The notes under the pieces are model-generated. The model was given only the letters and a program-made list of their open reading frames with translations. It ran no database searches and was not told where the DNA came from. A stretch of DNA of 64,000 bases from Nonomuraea sp. SYSU D8015 (lineage in GTDB: Bacteria > Actinomycetota > Actinomycetes > Streptosporangiales > Streptosporangiaceae), in NCBI RefSeq assembly GCF_008065375.1, contig NZ_VJYI01000010.1:355106-419105 (forward strand), written 5' to 3'. A program made the translations under genes and the position numbers. Positions 43,537-52,613 of this stretch are shown here, piece after piece; the first letter of the stretch is position 1, and each line of letters begins with the position of its first letter.

Positions 43537-44349
43537 ATGGGAGCGATTGCCGTACGAGAAGAGTCATTTGGTGACCTGTTGCGGTCGTGGCGGCAGCGGC
43601 GGCGCGTGAGCCAGCTCGACCTGGCCATCGAGGCCGAGGTCTCGGCCCGCCACATCAGCTTTCTGGAGACCGGCCGCGCCCGGCCCAGCCGTGAGATGGT
43701 GATGAAGCTGGCCGAGGAGCTGGAGGTGCCGTTGCGGCACCGCAACAGGTTGCTGGTGGCGGCGGGGTTCGCGCCGGTCTATCCGGAGCGCGAGGTGCGC
43801 GCCCCCGAGATGGAGGTCGTCCGCCAGGCGCTGGACAAGATCCTGGCGGGACACGAGCCGTATCCGGCGGTCGTGGTGGACGCGGCGTGGAACCTGGTGG
43901 CGGCCAACGCGGCGGCCGGGATGTTCATGGAGGGCGTGCCGGCCGAGCTGCTGAAGGAGCCGATCAACGTGATGCGGCTGTCGCTGCATCCGGAGGCGAT
44001 GGGCGGCAGGCTGCTCAACCTGGCGGAGGTGCGGGCTCATCTGCTGCACCAGCTGCGCAGGCAGGCCGAGATGTCCGCCGACGGGCGGCTGGCCGAGCTG
44101 CACGACGAGCTGGCGTCGTACACCTATCCCGGCGTGGACCTCAACGTGGCGCATGTTCCGGGTCCGGCCGACATCCTGGTGCCGCTGCGGATCGCGGCCG
44201 GGGATCGGGTGTTGTCGATGTTCACGACGATCGCGACGTTCGGGACGCCGGTGGACGTGACGGTGTCGGAGCTGGCCATCGAGACGTTCTGGCCCAACGA
44301 CGAGGAGACCGCCGCCGCGTTCCGCCAGCCGGCGTCGTTCTTCGCATGA
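43537..44349 (+). CDS. XRE family regulator with MmyB-like ligand domain
   Basis: The product is 270 residues. The HTH at the N-terminus is RVSQLDLAIEAEVSARHISFLETGRARPS. The C-terminal part (PYPAVVVDAAWNLVAANAAA, then VDLNVAHVPGPADI) is the MmyB-like domain that in relatives may bind fatty acyl compounds. Transcribed away from the propeller/MoaD operon. Confidence 0.9.
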   Translation: MGAIAVREESFGDLLRSWRQRRRVSQLDLAIEAEVSARHISFLETGRARPSREMVMKLAEELEVPLRHRNRLLVAAGFAPVYPEREVRAPEMEVVRQALDKILAGHEPYPAVVVDAAWNLVAANAAAGMFMEGVPAELLKEPINVMRLSLHPEAMGGRLLNLAEVRAHLLHQLRRQAEMSADGRLAELHDELASYTYPGVDLNVAHVPGPADILVPLRIAAGDRVLSMFTTIATFGTPVDVTVSELAIETFWPNDEETAAAFRQPASFFA

Positions 44350-44546
44350 TCGGCCTCGTGCCAGCCCGCAGGAGCCCATTTCTTCCATGTGCCGGGCACG
44401 TCGGCCCTGCGGGACGTCAAGAGGGAGGAAGGTGCAAGAGGTGATCATGTGAAGTGTGGGGCCAGCTGGTGGCGGCGGGAGGCGTGGCTCGCCGGAAGGG
44501 GGCAGGCAACCGGGCGGGGCCGTTGGGCGGTGAGCGGCATGGCTGA

Positions 44547-44706
44547 TGTGGCCGACGCGCAGGGGCGTAGGGCGGGGTGTGGCTGACGCGCAGGGGCGTA
44601 AGGCGGCTGTGGCCGACGGGCTATCTGTGGAGGGCCGGGGCGGTGAGCGGGAGGGTCGGGTGGTCAGCGGGCGGGTGAGGGGGAGGGTCGGGTGGTCAGC
44701 GGGCGG
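44547..44706. repeat. Two sets of tandem repeats
   Basis: Set one: a 29-bp unit at 44547-44575 and 44578-44606 (two differences), with a partial third copy from about 44608. Set two: GAGGGTCGGGTGGTCAGCGG and four more bases at 44651-44674, repeated exactly at 44683-44706. The second copy contains the stop codon of the sialidase-like gene that ends at 44696. The rest of the gap 44350-44695 shows no gene. Confidence 0.75.
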
Positions 44707-46138
44707 TGAGGGGGAGGGCGGGTGGGTCCTCGCCGGTGGCGATGGGGGCCTCGATGGAGAGCAGGGCCGGGCCGCCGCCCTCGATCGGGAGCCCGCCCGA
44801 CACCGTGTACGTGCGCATGTCGAACGCCCCGCCGGCGGGCGGGGCGGCGACCGCGAAGGCGGGGAAGGCGTTGCCGCCGGGGACGACGGAGGTGGAGATG
44901 TAGTCGCCGGCCATGCGGCCCTGCGCCGTGTTGGCCAGCCAGCCGAGCTCCATCGGCCCGTGCACCTGCTCGGGCGCGGACCAGCTGCGGCCGCCGTTGG
45001 CGGAGGACGTGTACGCGACGGTGAGCCGGCACGTCGCGGCGGTGCAGTCGGCGTCGGGATAGCGGTAGTAGGCGAGCGCGAGCCTGGCCGAGCCGCCCGA
45101 GGTGGACCGGTCGACGCCGAGGCCGGGGATGAAGTGGTCGCCGCCGTCGCCCGTCACCCGCGTGACGAAGTCCCATTCGGCGCCGTCGGCCGACGTGGCC
45201 AGCACGATGTCGTTGGCCGCGCAGTAGAGCTGGAAGCGGCAGTCGTGCCAGACGACGTACACCGTGCCGGCCGCGTCCGTCTCGGCCGACGGCAGCGGTA
45301 ACGCGCGCAGACCGCCGGCGACCGTGTGCCGCTGGACCATGGCGATCGGCTCGCCGTCGCTCCAGGTCGCGCCGCCGTCGCGGGAGCGGAAGGCGCGGAT
45401 CCGGTGGTCATTGCCCAAATACGGCACCACCACGGCGCCGTCCGGCCGCACCACCGGCTGCCCGCCCAGGCCGGTCGCCGAGGTGGCGGTCGCGGCCCAC
45501 GTCAGGCCGCCGTCGGAGGAGCGGGCCATCATGATCGCGTTGCCTGCGGCGTTGTCGTCGAAGGCGACGTGGCAGCGGCCGTAGTACGGGCTGTCCGGGG
45601 TGTTGTCGCAGACGATCCAGCTCTTGTCGAGGTCGCCGCCCCCCGCCTCGGCGACCGTGACGGGCCGGTCCCAGGTCCGGCCGCCGTCGGCCGAGCGGCT
45701 GACGAGCACGGCGGCCCCGGTGATCCCGCTCGTGTCGGTGATCCCCAGGGAGGCGATCAGCCAGGTGTCGTGCCGGGCGTCGTACGCCACCGACGGATCG
45801 CTGACCCGCTGGTAGGGCCCGCCGCCGAACCCGGTGATCCCGGGCAGGACGCCTTTCGTCCACGTGGAGCCGTTGTCGCCGGAGGTCGCGAACGCGATGC
45901 CGGACGCCCCGCCGTCGAAGAACCGCCCGGCCTGCTGCGCGGCCACGATGGTGGTGCCCCAGTGGTAGGTGTCGGGGCCGGCCTGCGTGCCGTGCTGGCT
46001 GGTGGCGTTGGCGTACGCGTCGGCCCCGATCTCGGCCAGCGGGACGTCGGCCGCCGCCGGGGCGGCGGTGAGGAACGACGCGGCGACGAACAGGGTCACG
46101 AGCGCGCCGATTCCTCGGCGACCGGCGGCGGCTGGCAC
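44696..46138 (-). CDS. Secreted sialidase-like beta-propeller protein
   Basis: The product is 480 residues. The signal peptide (GALVTLFVAASFLTAAPAAA) follows a GTG at 46138 with GGAGGT upstream. Asp-box repeats include GDNGSTWTKG, SADGGRTWDRP, SSDGGLTWAAT, RSRDGGATWSDG and SANGGRSWSAP. Four cysteines may form disulphides. It resembles the protein encoded just upstream and may have arisen by duplication. Sialidase activity is not shown by motifs. Confidence 0.85.
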   Translation of the reverse strand: MPAAAGRRGIGALVTLFVAASFLTAAPAAADVPLAEIGADAYANATSQHGTQAGPDTYHWGTTIVAAQQAGRFFDGGASGIAFATSGDNGSTWTKGVLPGITGFGGGPYQRVSDPSVAYDARHDTWLIASLGITDTSGITGAAVLVSRSADGGRTWDRPVTVAEAGGGDLDKSWIVCDNTPDSPYYGRCHVAFDDNAAGNAIMMARSSDGGLTWAATATSATGLGGQPVVRPDGAVVVPYLGNDHRIRAFRSRDGGATWSDGEPIAMVQRHTVAGGLRALPLPSAETDAAGTVYVVWHDCRFQLYCAANDIVLATSADGAEWDFVTRVTGDGGDHFIPGLGVDRSTSGGSARLALAYYRYPDADCTAATCRLTVAYTSSANGGRSWSAPEQVHGPMELGWLANTAQGRMAGDYISTSVVPGGNAFPAFAVAAPPAGGAFDMRTYTVSGGLPIEGGGPALLSIEAPIATGEDPPALPLTAR

Positions 46139-46151
46139 AGTCGACCTCCAC

Positions 46152-46196
46152 GGTTGGACGGTGCGCGTGTCAACTTCCACCTCGCACCGTCCGACC
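46152..46196. promoter_or_regulatory. Long hairpin between the two secreted propeller genes
   Basis: A 14-bp stem (46152-46165 with 46183-46196, one G-U pair) with a 17-base loop lies between the two same-strand genes, 14 bp upstream of the second gene's start. It can be a terminator for the first gene or an attenuator-like element for the second. Confidence 0.55.
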
Positions 46197-46213
46197 CCCG
46201 CTGTCAACCCGCC

Positions 46214-46249
46214 GATCAGAAGACGGACGTCCCGCTGATCAGAAGACGG
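46214..46249. repeat. Short duplication at the 3' end of a propeller gene
   Basis: GATCAGAAGACGG occurs at 46214-46226 and 46237-46249, 23 bp apart. The second copy contains the last codons and stop of the gene ending at 46239, so the other lies just beyond the stop. Confidence 0.65.
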
Positions 46250-48122
46250 GCCGGCGGGCCGTGAAGACCTCCTGCTCGTTGGCGGGGTCCGCCTGCGGCA
46301 TCGGCGCCGTGCACGCCTTGGGCGGCGTCCCCGGTACGCCGGTGCCCGGGCACAGGAACAGCGCGGGCTCACGGGTGTCCGACCACAGCGGGTACGCGCT
46401 GGTCGCGGTGGCCGACACCTGGATGTAGTCGCCGAAGAACAGCCCGCCGAACTGGGTGGGCGGCGGCATGCTCGACGAGGTCACCCGCTGCGTCACGTAC
46501 CGGGAGCCGGCGCGCGTGGACAGCGAGATGTCCGAGAACCCCGTGACGGCGGCGTTGCCGTACTGGCGGTCGTAGTACGTGACCACGTATCCGCCCGCCG
46601 GGGTGTAGTCGGAGCCGTGCCAGAACTGGTCGGTGGTGCGCTGCCCGGGCCGGTCGGTGACGGACGGCAGGGTGCGCACGTCGGCCGAGGTCCCGGCGAA
46701 GGTGGCGCCGCCGTCGGTGGACTCGGAGACCACGATGTCGTTGTTGCAGGCGGTCTTGACGCCCTGGTAGAGCGGATTGCCCAGCGGCCCGGTGAAGCCG
46801 GCCGGCGTGCAGCCGGCCGACTCGCGCGAGTTGCGGTTGACGAACGACCCGTACGCCACCGTGACCTGCGCCGGGTTCTTCGGGTTGACGTTGACGTAGG
46901 GGTAGTTGGCGGCCCTGAAGACCGAGTTGGAGGTGGGGCCCTTCTCCGGCACGCACCCGCGGCCGGGGTTCTGCCCGTTCTGGTAGGTGGGGCAGTCGGG
47001 GAAGTCGTGGAAGTCGCCGACCTTCACGGGCGCGGAGTAGGTGGCGCCGCCGTCGGTGGACTTGGCCAGCAGCATCTGCAGATGGTTGTCGCCGGCGCTC
47101 GTCGGGGTGGTGTTGTAGTTGGCCCACACGACGTAGAGCGCGCCGTCGGGGCCCACGCTCGGGTGGGAGAACTGGTTGACGTTGCACCTGCCGCGCGGCG
47201 TGGGGACGCCGAAGGTGCTGGAGCACAGCGCCGAGTCGTCGCTGACCAGGACGGGGTCGCTGAACGTCTCGCCGTAGTCGGCGGAGTAGGCGCCGAAGAT
47301 GTACGCCGTCCCGTCGGCGTCGAACGTCGTCCACGTCACGTACACGCGGTCCCTGAACGGGCTGGAGACGTGGTGGTCGACGGCCATGAGCTGCTTGTCC
47401 AGCAGGACGTTCCCCCCTCCGGCGGTGTCGGAGTGCTCGGCCACCGGACGTCCGGGGAAGGTGAACGAGGCGCCGCCCGTGCCGGTGGAGCGGAAGACGT
47501 ACATGGCGCTGGACTGGTCGGGGTTGGGGCTCACGGTGATGCCGCGGTTGAAGGCCAGGCAGGACAGGTAGGCGTTGCCGCGGGTGTCCCAGTCGAGCGA
47601 CGGGTCGCCGCCGCCCTGCCAGTACTGGCGCGCGGCGCCGCCGAAGGCCGTGCCCCTGGTGAAGCCGTTGGGGACGGTGGAGTCGGCCCAGGTGGAGCCG
47701 CCGTCGGCCGAGTACGACACGCCGCACGTGCCGTCGCCGCGCCGGTAGTCGTTGTACCCGGCCACGATCTGCTTGGAGTTGTACGGGTTGACCGCGATCC
47801 ACGTCTCGTTCTGGGCCTGGGAGCGGCCGTGCAGGTCTGGGTCGGTGAGGTTGGCGCAGTTGACGTTGACCTTGACGTTGTCGCCGCGGCGGTCGTCGCA
47901 GTCGGGAGTGGCGACGGGCTTGAAGCCCGTCAGGCCGCGCCGCGCGGCGGCCGGCCGCTCGGCCAGGGCGTCGGTGAGCGCTCCCGAGGCCAGGCGCTGC
48001 TGCCATGGCTTGAGGTCGGAGTAGCCGAACCCCTCGGCGGTGGCCTGAGGTCCCGATAACGAGGTCGCGGCGAGCACGAGGGTGCCCGCGGCGGCCAGAC
48101 TGAGGGCATGCCGGAAGCGCAT
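46239..48122 (-). CDS. Secreted sialidase-like (BNR) protein
   Basis: The product is 627 residues. The signal peptide is MRFRHALSLAAAGTLVLAAT. Asp-box repeats: SADGGSTWADS, SADYGETFSDP, STDGGATYSAP and STDGGATFAGT. A conserved ETWIAVNPYNSKQIVAGYND segment begins the propeller. The many cysteines suit an extracellular protein. GGAGG precedes the ATG. Probable role: binding or degrading extracellular polymers; no catalytic motif is recognised. Confidence 0.88.
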   Translation of the reverse strand: MRFRHALSLAAAGTLVLAATSLSGPQATAEGFGYSDLKPWQQRLASGALTDALAERPAAARRGLTGFKPVATPDCDDRRGDNVKVNVNCANLTDPDLHGRSQAQNETWIAVNPYNSKQIVAGYNDYRRGDGTCGVSYSADGGSTWADSTVPNGFTRGTAFGGAARQYWQGGGDPSLDWDTRGNAYLSCLAFNRGITVSPNPDQSSAMYVFRSTGTGGASFTFPGRPVAEHSDTAGGGNVLLDKQLMAVDHHVSSPFRDRVYVTWTTFDADGTAYIFGAYSADYGETFSDPVLVSDDSALCSSTFGVPTPRGRCNVNQFSHPSVGPDGALYVVWANYNTTPTSAGDNHLQMLLAKSTDGGATYSAPVKVGDFHDFPDCPTYQNGQNPGRGCVPEKGPTSNSVFRAANYPYVNVNPKNPAQVTVAYGSFVNRNSRESAGCTPAGFTGPLGNPLYQGVKTACNNDIVVSESTDGGATFAGTSADVRTLPSVTDRPGQRTTDQFWHGSDYTPAGGYVVTYYDRQYGNAAVTGFSDISLSTRAGSRYVTQRVTSSSMPPPTQFGGLFFGDYIQVSATATSAYPLWSDTREPALFLCPGTGVPGTPPKACTAPMPQADPANEQEVFTARRPVF

Positions 48123-48274
48123 CCTGCCTCCAAGAGACGGTGGGAACCGAAGCCGGGTTCTCCCCGTTCGGCCGCTCCACCCTTGAGGGAAGGACCCGAG
48201 AACTGGACGGTAAGCCCAACTCGCCGCAGCGCCAAGCCTTCACCGCGACCTCATGTGGACATTTCTGTGAAGAA

Positions 48275-49393
48275 TCAGCGCTCGGCCTGGACGATGTCCC
48301 GGTGGATGCGTGACAGGGGCACGCCGTCGATCTGCAGGCGGCGGACGGTCTCGTTCACCATGGAGGGCGGGCCGCACACGTACACGTCGTGCTCGGCCCA
48401 GGAGTGGAAGCGCTGCGTCACCTCGGGCAGGCGGCCGCGCATCCCGTCGTACGACGGCTGGTCCGACACCACCGGCAGCACCCGCAGCCACGGGAACGAC
48501 GAGGCCATCTGGATCAGGTCGGGCAGGTCGTACAGCTCGTCGAAGGTGCGGGCGCCGTACAGCAGGTGGATGTTGGGCCGGCGGCCGGAGGCGATGATGG
48601 ACTCGATGATCGCCTTCAGCGGCGCCAGCCCGGTGCCGCCCGCCACGCACAGCACGTCCCGCATGCTGCGCCCGCATGGCTTCATCGTGCCCATCGGCGG
48701 GCCCAGCATGAGCGTGTCGCCGATGCGGGTGTGCCGGATCAGCGTCGTGGACACCCAGCCGCCGGGGACCGAGCGCACGTGCAGCCTGATCGTGTTGTCC
48801 GGGCGCGGCGCGTTGGCGATGGAGAACGTCCGCCACACGCGCGGCCAGCGCGCGGTCTGCACGGTGACGTACTGGCCGGGCTCGTACGGCAGCCGCTGCG
48901 TCGGCCGCAGTGTGATCACCGCGATGTCCCGGTAACGCAGCTCGTGGTCGATCACCTCGGCCAGCCACCACGCGGGGGAGGCCCCGGAGTCGTTCTCCGC
49001 CGACTCGATCATCAGATTGGCGGCGGCCGTGTAGGCCGCCACCCAGGCGGCCTCGATCTCCTGGTCCCAGATGTCGGCGGCGAAGCGGCGGATCGTGGCG
49101 AGCAGCGCGTTGCCGACCGCCGTGTAGTGCTCGGCGATGACGCCGTATTTGCGGTGGTCCCTGCCCAGCTGGCCCAGGAACGCGGCCAGGCTGTCCGGGC
49201 TGTCCAGGCTCCACACGATCCGGGTCAGCGCGCTGAACAGCCGGTCGCGCTGGACGTCCATGGCGGGCGGGAACATGGCACGCAGGTGCGGATTCTCGGC
49301 GAACAGCCGGCCGTAGAAGTAGGCCGTGGCCCGTTCGGCGTGCGGCTCGACGACGGAGAAACTCTCCTTCACCAGGCGCGGATTCAACGACAT
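48275..49393 (-). CDS. Globin-ferredoxin reductase fusion (flavohaemoglobin-like)
   Basis: The product is 372 residues. The globin domain (1-135) has proximal His89 in AEHYTAVGNALL and Phe/Tyr residues in the distal pocket (FYGRLF). The reductase domain has RTFSIAN for FAD, VAGGTGLAPLKAI for NAD(P)H and VYVCGPPSMV. Such proteins turn nitric oxide into nitrate. The linker is short. A perfect palindrome lies 20 bp before the start. Confidence 0.92.
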   Translation of the reverse strand: MSLNPRLVKESFSVVEPHAERATAYFYGRLFAENPHLRAMFPPAMDVQRDRLFSALTRIVWSLDSPDSLAAFLGQLGRDHRKYGVIAEHYTAVGNALLATIRRFAADIWDQEIEAAWVAAYTAAANLMIESAENDSGASPAWWLAEVIDHELRYRDIAVITLRPTQRLPYEPGQYVTVQTARWPRVWRTFSIANAPRPDNTIRLHVRSVPGGWVSTTLIRHTRIGDTLMLGPPMGTMKPCGRSMRDVLCVAGGTGLAPLKAIIESIIASGRRPNIHLLYGARTFDELYDLPDLIQMASSFPWLRVLPVVSDQPSYDGMRGRLPEVTQRFHSWAEHDVYVCGPPSMVNETVRRLQIDGVPLSRIHRDIVQAER

Positions 49394-49413
49394 AGCACGC
49401 AACCCCACTTATT

Positions 49414-49434
49414 GACCGGAATCGTATTCCGGTC
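49414..49434. promoter_or_regulatory. Perfect operator palindrome before flavohaemoglobin gene
   Basis: GACCGGAAT (49414-49422) and ATTCCGGTC (49426-49434) form a perfect 9-bp inverted repeat with three bases between. It covers the region from 20 to 41 bp upstream of the start, where a repressor would block transcription. The motif does not match the NsrR sites I know. Confidence 0.7.
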
Positions 49435-49591
49435 TCGTCGTTCCACCTCCCTGACGGCTCCGGGTCGTGAGCGTGCGGCGGCCCCGGCACATCCGACACG
49501 CTCAAAAATGAGTGTTACACCGCCCATGACGCGCCACAACCGTTTCCCCCCAATACGGTGCGAAGCAGAACTATCTAAATTTCCGGACGGT

Positions 49592-49620
49592 GAATCCGAA
49601 TAAAAGTCATATTCGTATTC
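49592..49620. promoter_or_regulatory. Second palindrome in the flavohaemoglobin upstream region
   Basis: GAATCCGAATA (49592-49602) and TATTCGTATTC (49610-49620) are complementary at 10 of 11 positions, with 7 bases between. It shares the TCGTATTC core with the palindrome at 49414. The AT-rich surroundings could hold the promoter for the plus-strand gene at 49727. Confidence 0.5.
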
Positions 49621-49726
49621 AGGGGCCCAGTTGGGGAAAAGGCAGAAACATGCGAATCCGGCCTGCTGCGGGCATGCCGCCTCTTCGCTCCTTTCGGATG
49701 GGGCCCGGCGGGCGTACGATCCGGCC

Positions 49727-50023
49727 ATGGCAGTCCTCCACCCCAGGCGGGTGGCCTGGGAAGGCGCTCGGACCTTCGTCTTCGCCGCGAACACGGACGC
49801 CTACTGGTGGCTCAGCGACACGGTCGGACACTACCTCGGGCTCATGTACCAACTGCAGCTCTGCGAGACGCGGCTGCGCCTGCAGGCGGAGGAGGACGCG
49901 GTCTACGCCGAGGCCGGGTTATGGCGGGCGCGCCTGGACGAGTTGCTGGACACCCACCCGGACACCGCCTCGATCCTCACTCAGATGATCAGCGAGACCT
50001 CCGCCCGCCTCTCCTCCGGCTGA
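49727..50023 (+). CDS. Hypothetical protein
   Basis: The product is 98 residues, with FVFAANTDAYWWLSDTVGHYLG followed by a helical charged region (LQLCETRLRLQAEEDAVYAE). I do not recognise the family. The start at 49727 is a choice; the frame extends to a TTG at 49631. GC-rich third positions support coding. It may be controlled by the nearby palindromes. Confidence 0.55.
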   Translation: MAVLHPRRVAWEGARTFVFAANTDAYWWLSDTVGHYLGLMYQLQLCETRLRLQAEEDAVYAEAGLWRARLDELLDTHPDTASILTQMISETSARLSSG

Positions 50024-50193
50024 CGGTCAGACCCGGACAAAAGTCGGAAATCCGATGCCGAGGCAGGCAAGTGGTAGGCGGGGATCTTTGGGAGGGGTGA
50101 CATATCGGAAAGGGTGTGCGCCATGATGGGGCAAGTGCCGCCACCGGAGGGGCCGCCGGCGGCGCGACTCCACCACGCCCCCCGGGAGATCGC

Positions 50194-50880
50194 ATGTCCC
50201 GACCGCTGATCGGAATCACCGCCTACTTCGAGGCCGCCCGCTGGGGTGACTGGGTGCGGGAGGCCGTCCTGTCACCGCCCTCCTACACCAAGGCGGTCCT
50301 CCGGGCAGGGGGTGCGCCCGTGGTGCTCCCGCCGCTCGGCCCGCACGCCGCCGAGGACTACGTACGCGGCCTCGACGGGCTGGTGCTGGCCGGCGGCGTC
50401 GAGCTGGGCGCCGAGGCCTACAACGGCGAGCAGGACGGGCGCGTCCCCGCGCCGCAGGCCCACCGCGACCGCTTCGAGCTGGCCCTGGTCAGGGCCGCCG
50501 TGCGCGCCGACGTCCCGATCCTGGCCATCGCCCGGGGCATGCACGTGCTCAACGTCGCCCAGGGCGGCACGCTGATCCCGTGGCTGCCCGACGTGCTCGA
50601 CAGCGACCGGCACGGCGAGCGCGGCGTGCCGCACACGATCCAGGTGAGCGTCTCCAGCAAGCTCGGCAAGGCCGTCGGCGACCACATCGAGCCCGTCGCG
50701 CCGCACTGCCAGTCCGTACGCAGGCTCGGCAGCGGCCTGCTGGCCGTGGCCTGGGCCGAGGACCAGATCGTCGAGGGCATCGAGCTGCAGGGGCACCGGT
50801 TCGGCGTGGGCGTGCAGTGGCACCCGGAGCGGGGAGAGGACAATCGGCTCTTCGATGCGTTCATGGAGGCGGCCCGCTAG
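50194..50880 (+). CDS. C26 amidotransferase-like protein without catalytic Cys
   Basis: The product is 228 residues and resembles PuuD-type gamma-glutamyl-GABA hydrolases: IGITAYFEAARWG, GLDGLVLAGGVELGAEAYN, and QWHPERGE with the catalytic His and Glu. The nucleophile elbow, normally GICRGMQ, reads LAIARGMHVLNV with Ala113 in place of Cys. It should not hydrolyse glutamyl bonds. It is followed after 9 bp by an esterase and an enoyl-CoA hydratase gene. Confidence 0.85.
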   Translation: MSRPLIGITAYFEAARWGDWVREAVLSPPSYTKAVLRAGGAPVVLPPLGPHAAEDYVRGLDGLVLAGGVELGAEAYNGEQDGRVPAPQAHRDRFELALVRAAVRADVPILAIARGMHVLNVAQGGTLIPWLPDVLDSDRHGERGVPHTIQVSVSSKLGKAVGDHIEPVAPHCQSVRRLGSGLLAVAWAEDQIVEGIELQGHRFGVGVQWHPERGEDNRLFDAFMEAAR

Positions 50881-50889
50881 GCTGCGATC

Positions 50890-51804
50890 ATGCCGCTGCA
50901 CCCCCAGGCGCGGGACTATCTCGCCGTCTATCCGTCGGATCTCAACACCGACCTGGTCACGCTCGACCTGGCCAAGATCCAGGAAATGCGCGCGCAGGAC
51001 GGCCTGGCGATCCACCGCGGTCCCCTGACCAAGCTGCCGTTCGTCCGTGACGAGCGCGCCGAGGACGTGCCGATCCGGATCTACCGCGCCGACCCGGGCG
51101 ACGGCCTGCTGCCGGTGCTGGTCTACTTCCACGGCGGCGGCTGGGTCTTCGGCAGTGTCAAGCGCAACGACGCGGTGGGGCGCGACCTGGCCGTCCGCAC
51201 CGGCGCGGTGGTGGTGTCGGTCGACTACCGGCTGGCACCCGAACACCCATTCCCGGCCGCCGCGGACGACGCGTGGACCGTGGTGCGCGACATCTTCGCC
51301 AGGCCCGCCTTCTACCAGAGCAACGGCAGCGTGGCCGTCATCGGTGACAGCGCGGGGGGCAACCTGGCCGCCGTCGCCGCCGGGCAGGCCCGCGACGCCG
51401 GGCTCAGGCTGGCGCATCAGGTGCTCGTCTATCCGGTGCTCGACACGGCCATGGACACGCCGAGCTACCGCGAGTTCGCCAAGGGCTTCGGGCTGGACGC
51501 CGAGGAGATGGCGTGGTTCGCGCGGCAATACGCGGGCGGCGCGGACCCCGCGGATCCGCGCGTGTCCCCGCTGCGCTCGCCCGACCTCACGGGCCTGGCG
51601 CCGGCGACCGTCGTGACCGCCGAATGCGACGTGCTCAGAGACGAGGGCGAGCGCTACGCCCACCGGTTGGCCGAGGCAGGCGTGCCCGCCGAGTTGCGCA
51701 GGTACGACGGGGCCGTGCACGGCTTCTTCGGCCTGCCCGGCCTGTTCGACCAGGCCGTCGAGGCCCGCGACTACGTGGCCGCGCGCCTGAGGGAATCCTG
51801 GTGA
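50890..51804 (+). CDS. Alpha/beta hydrolase, HSL-like esterase
   Basis: The product is 304 residues. The oxyanion motif is YFHGGGWVFG, the nucleophile Ser lies in GDSAGGN, the Asp in AECDVLRDEGE and the His in GAVHGFFG. Such enzymes cleave short-chain esters. The last four bases overlap the next gene (GTGA). Confidence 0.92.
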   Translation: MPLHPQARDYLAVYPSDLNTDLVTLDLAKIQEMRAQDGLAIHRGPLTKLPFVRDERAEDVPIRIYRADPGDGLLPVLVYFHGGGWVFGSVKRNDAVGRDLAVRTGAVVVSVDYRLAPEHPFPAAADDAWTVVRDIFARPAFYQSNGSVAVIGDSAGGNLAAVAAGQARDAGLRLAHQVLVYPVLDTAMDTPSYREFAKGFGLDAEEMAWFARQYAGGADPADPRVSPLRSPDLTGLAPATVVTAECDVLRDEGERYAHRLAEAGVPAELRRYDGAVHGFFGLPGLFDQAVEARDYVAARLRESW

Positions 51805-52580
51805 CGTACGACAAGCTCAAGATCGACACCCCGGCCGACGGCGTGCTCCGGGTCACGATCAGCAACCCGGCGAGGCTCAACGCCGTCGACATGACCGGGC
51901 ACCGCGAGCTGAGCGAGATCTGGCGCGACGCCGACCGCGACGACAGTGTGCGGGCCGTCCTGGTCAGGGGAGAGGGCGAGGCGTTCTCCGCCGGCGGCGA
52001 CCTGTCCATGATCGAGGAGATGACCCGCGACCACGCCGTCAGGATGCGCGTGTTCGCCGAGGCCCGCGACATCGTCTACAACGTCCTCAACTGCGCCAAG
52101 CCCATCGTCTCCGCCATCCAGGGCCCCGCCGTCGGCGCCGGGCTCGCGGTCGCCCTGCTGGCCGACATCTCCGTCGCCGGCCGCACCGCGCGCATCATCG
52201 ACGGGCACACCAGGCTAGGCGTCGCCGCAGGCGACCACGCCGCCATCATCTGGCCGCTGCTGTGCGGCATGGCCAAGGCCAAATACCACCTGCTGCTCTG
52301 CGAGCCCGTCACCGGCGCGGAGGCCGAGCGGATGGGGCTGGTCAGCCTGTGCGTGGACGACGACCAGGTGCACGACAAGGCCATGGAGATCGCCGTCCGG
52401 CTCGCCGCCGGCGCGCAGGAGGCGATCAGGCTGACCAAATACTCGCTCAACAACTGGCTGCGCCTGGCCGGGCCCGCCTTCGACGCCTCGCTGGCCATGG
52501 AGTTCCTCGGCTTCACCGGGCCCGACGTGGCCGAGGGCGTGCGCGCATTGCGTGGGAAACGGCCTCCGTCCTTCTCGTGA
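51801..52580 (+). CDS. Enoyl-CoA hydratase/isomerase family protein
   Basis: The product is 259 residues from a GTG start. The oxyanion-hole segments are EAFSAGGDLSM and GPAVGAGLAVALLAD. The usual catalytic Glu pair is partly replaced (DGHTRLGVAAGDHAAIIWP), so activity could be hydratase, isomerase or another crotonase reaction. Translationally coupled to the esterase, suggesting a shared catabolic step. Confidence 0.9.
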   Translation: MTYDKLKIDTPADGVLRVTISNPARLNAVDMTGHRELSEIWRDADRDDSVRAVLVRGEGEAFSAGGDLSMIEEMTRDHAVRMRVFAEARDIVYNVLNCAKPIVSAIQGPAVGAGLAVALLADISVAGRTARIIDGHTRLGVAAGDHAAIIWPLLCGMAKAKYHLLLCEPVTGAEAERMGLVSLCVDDDQVHDKAMEIAVRLAAGAQEAIRLTKYSLNNWLRLAGPAFDASLAMEFLGFTGPDVAEGVRALRGKRPPSFS

Positions 52581-52613
52581 ATGCTGCTCCCGACCTGGGG
52601 TAGGCGCAGTCAC

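Noticed and set aside
44547..44720. Possible CRISPR array
   Set aside because: Repeats are direct and nearly contiguous, only two or three copies, without spacers of constant length, and no cas genes are present.
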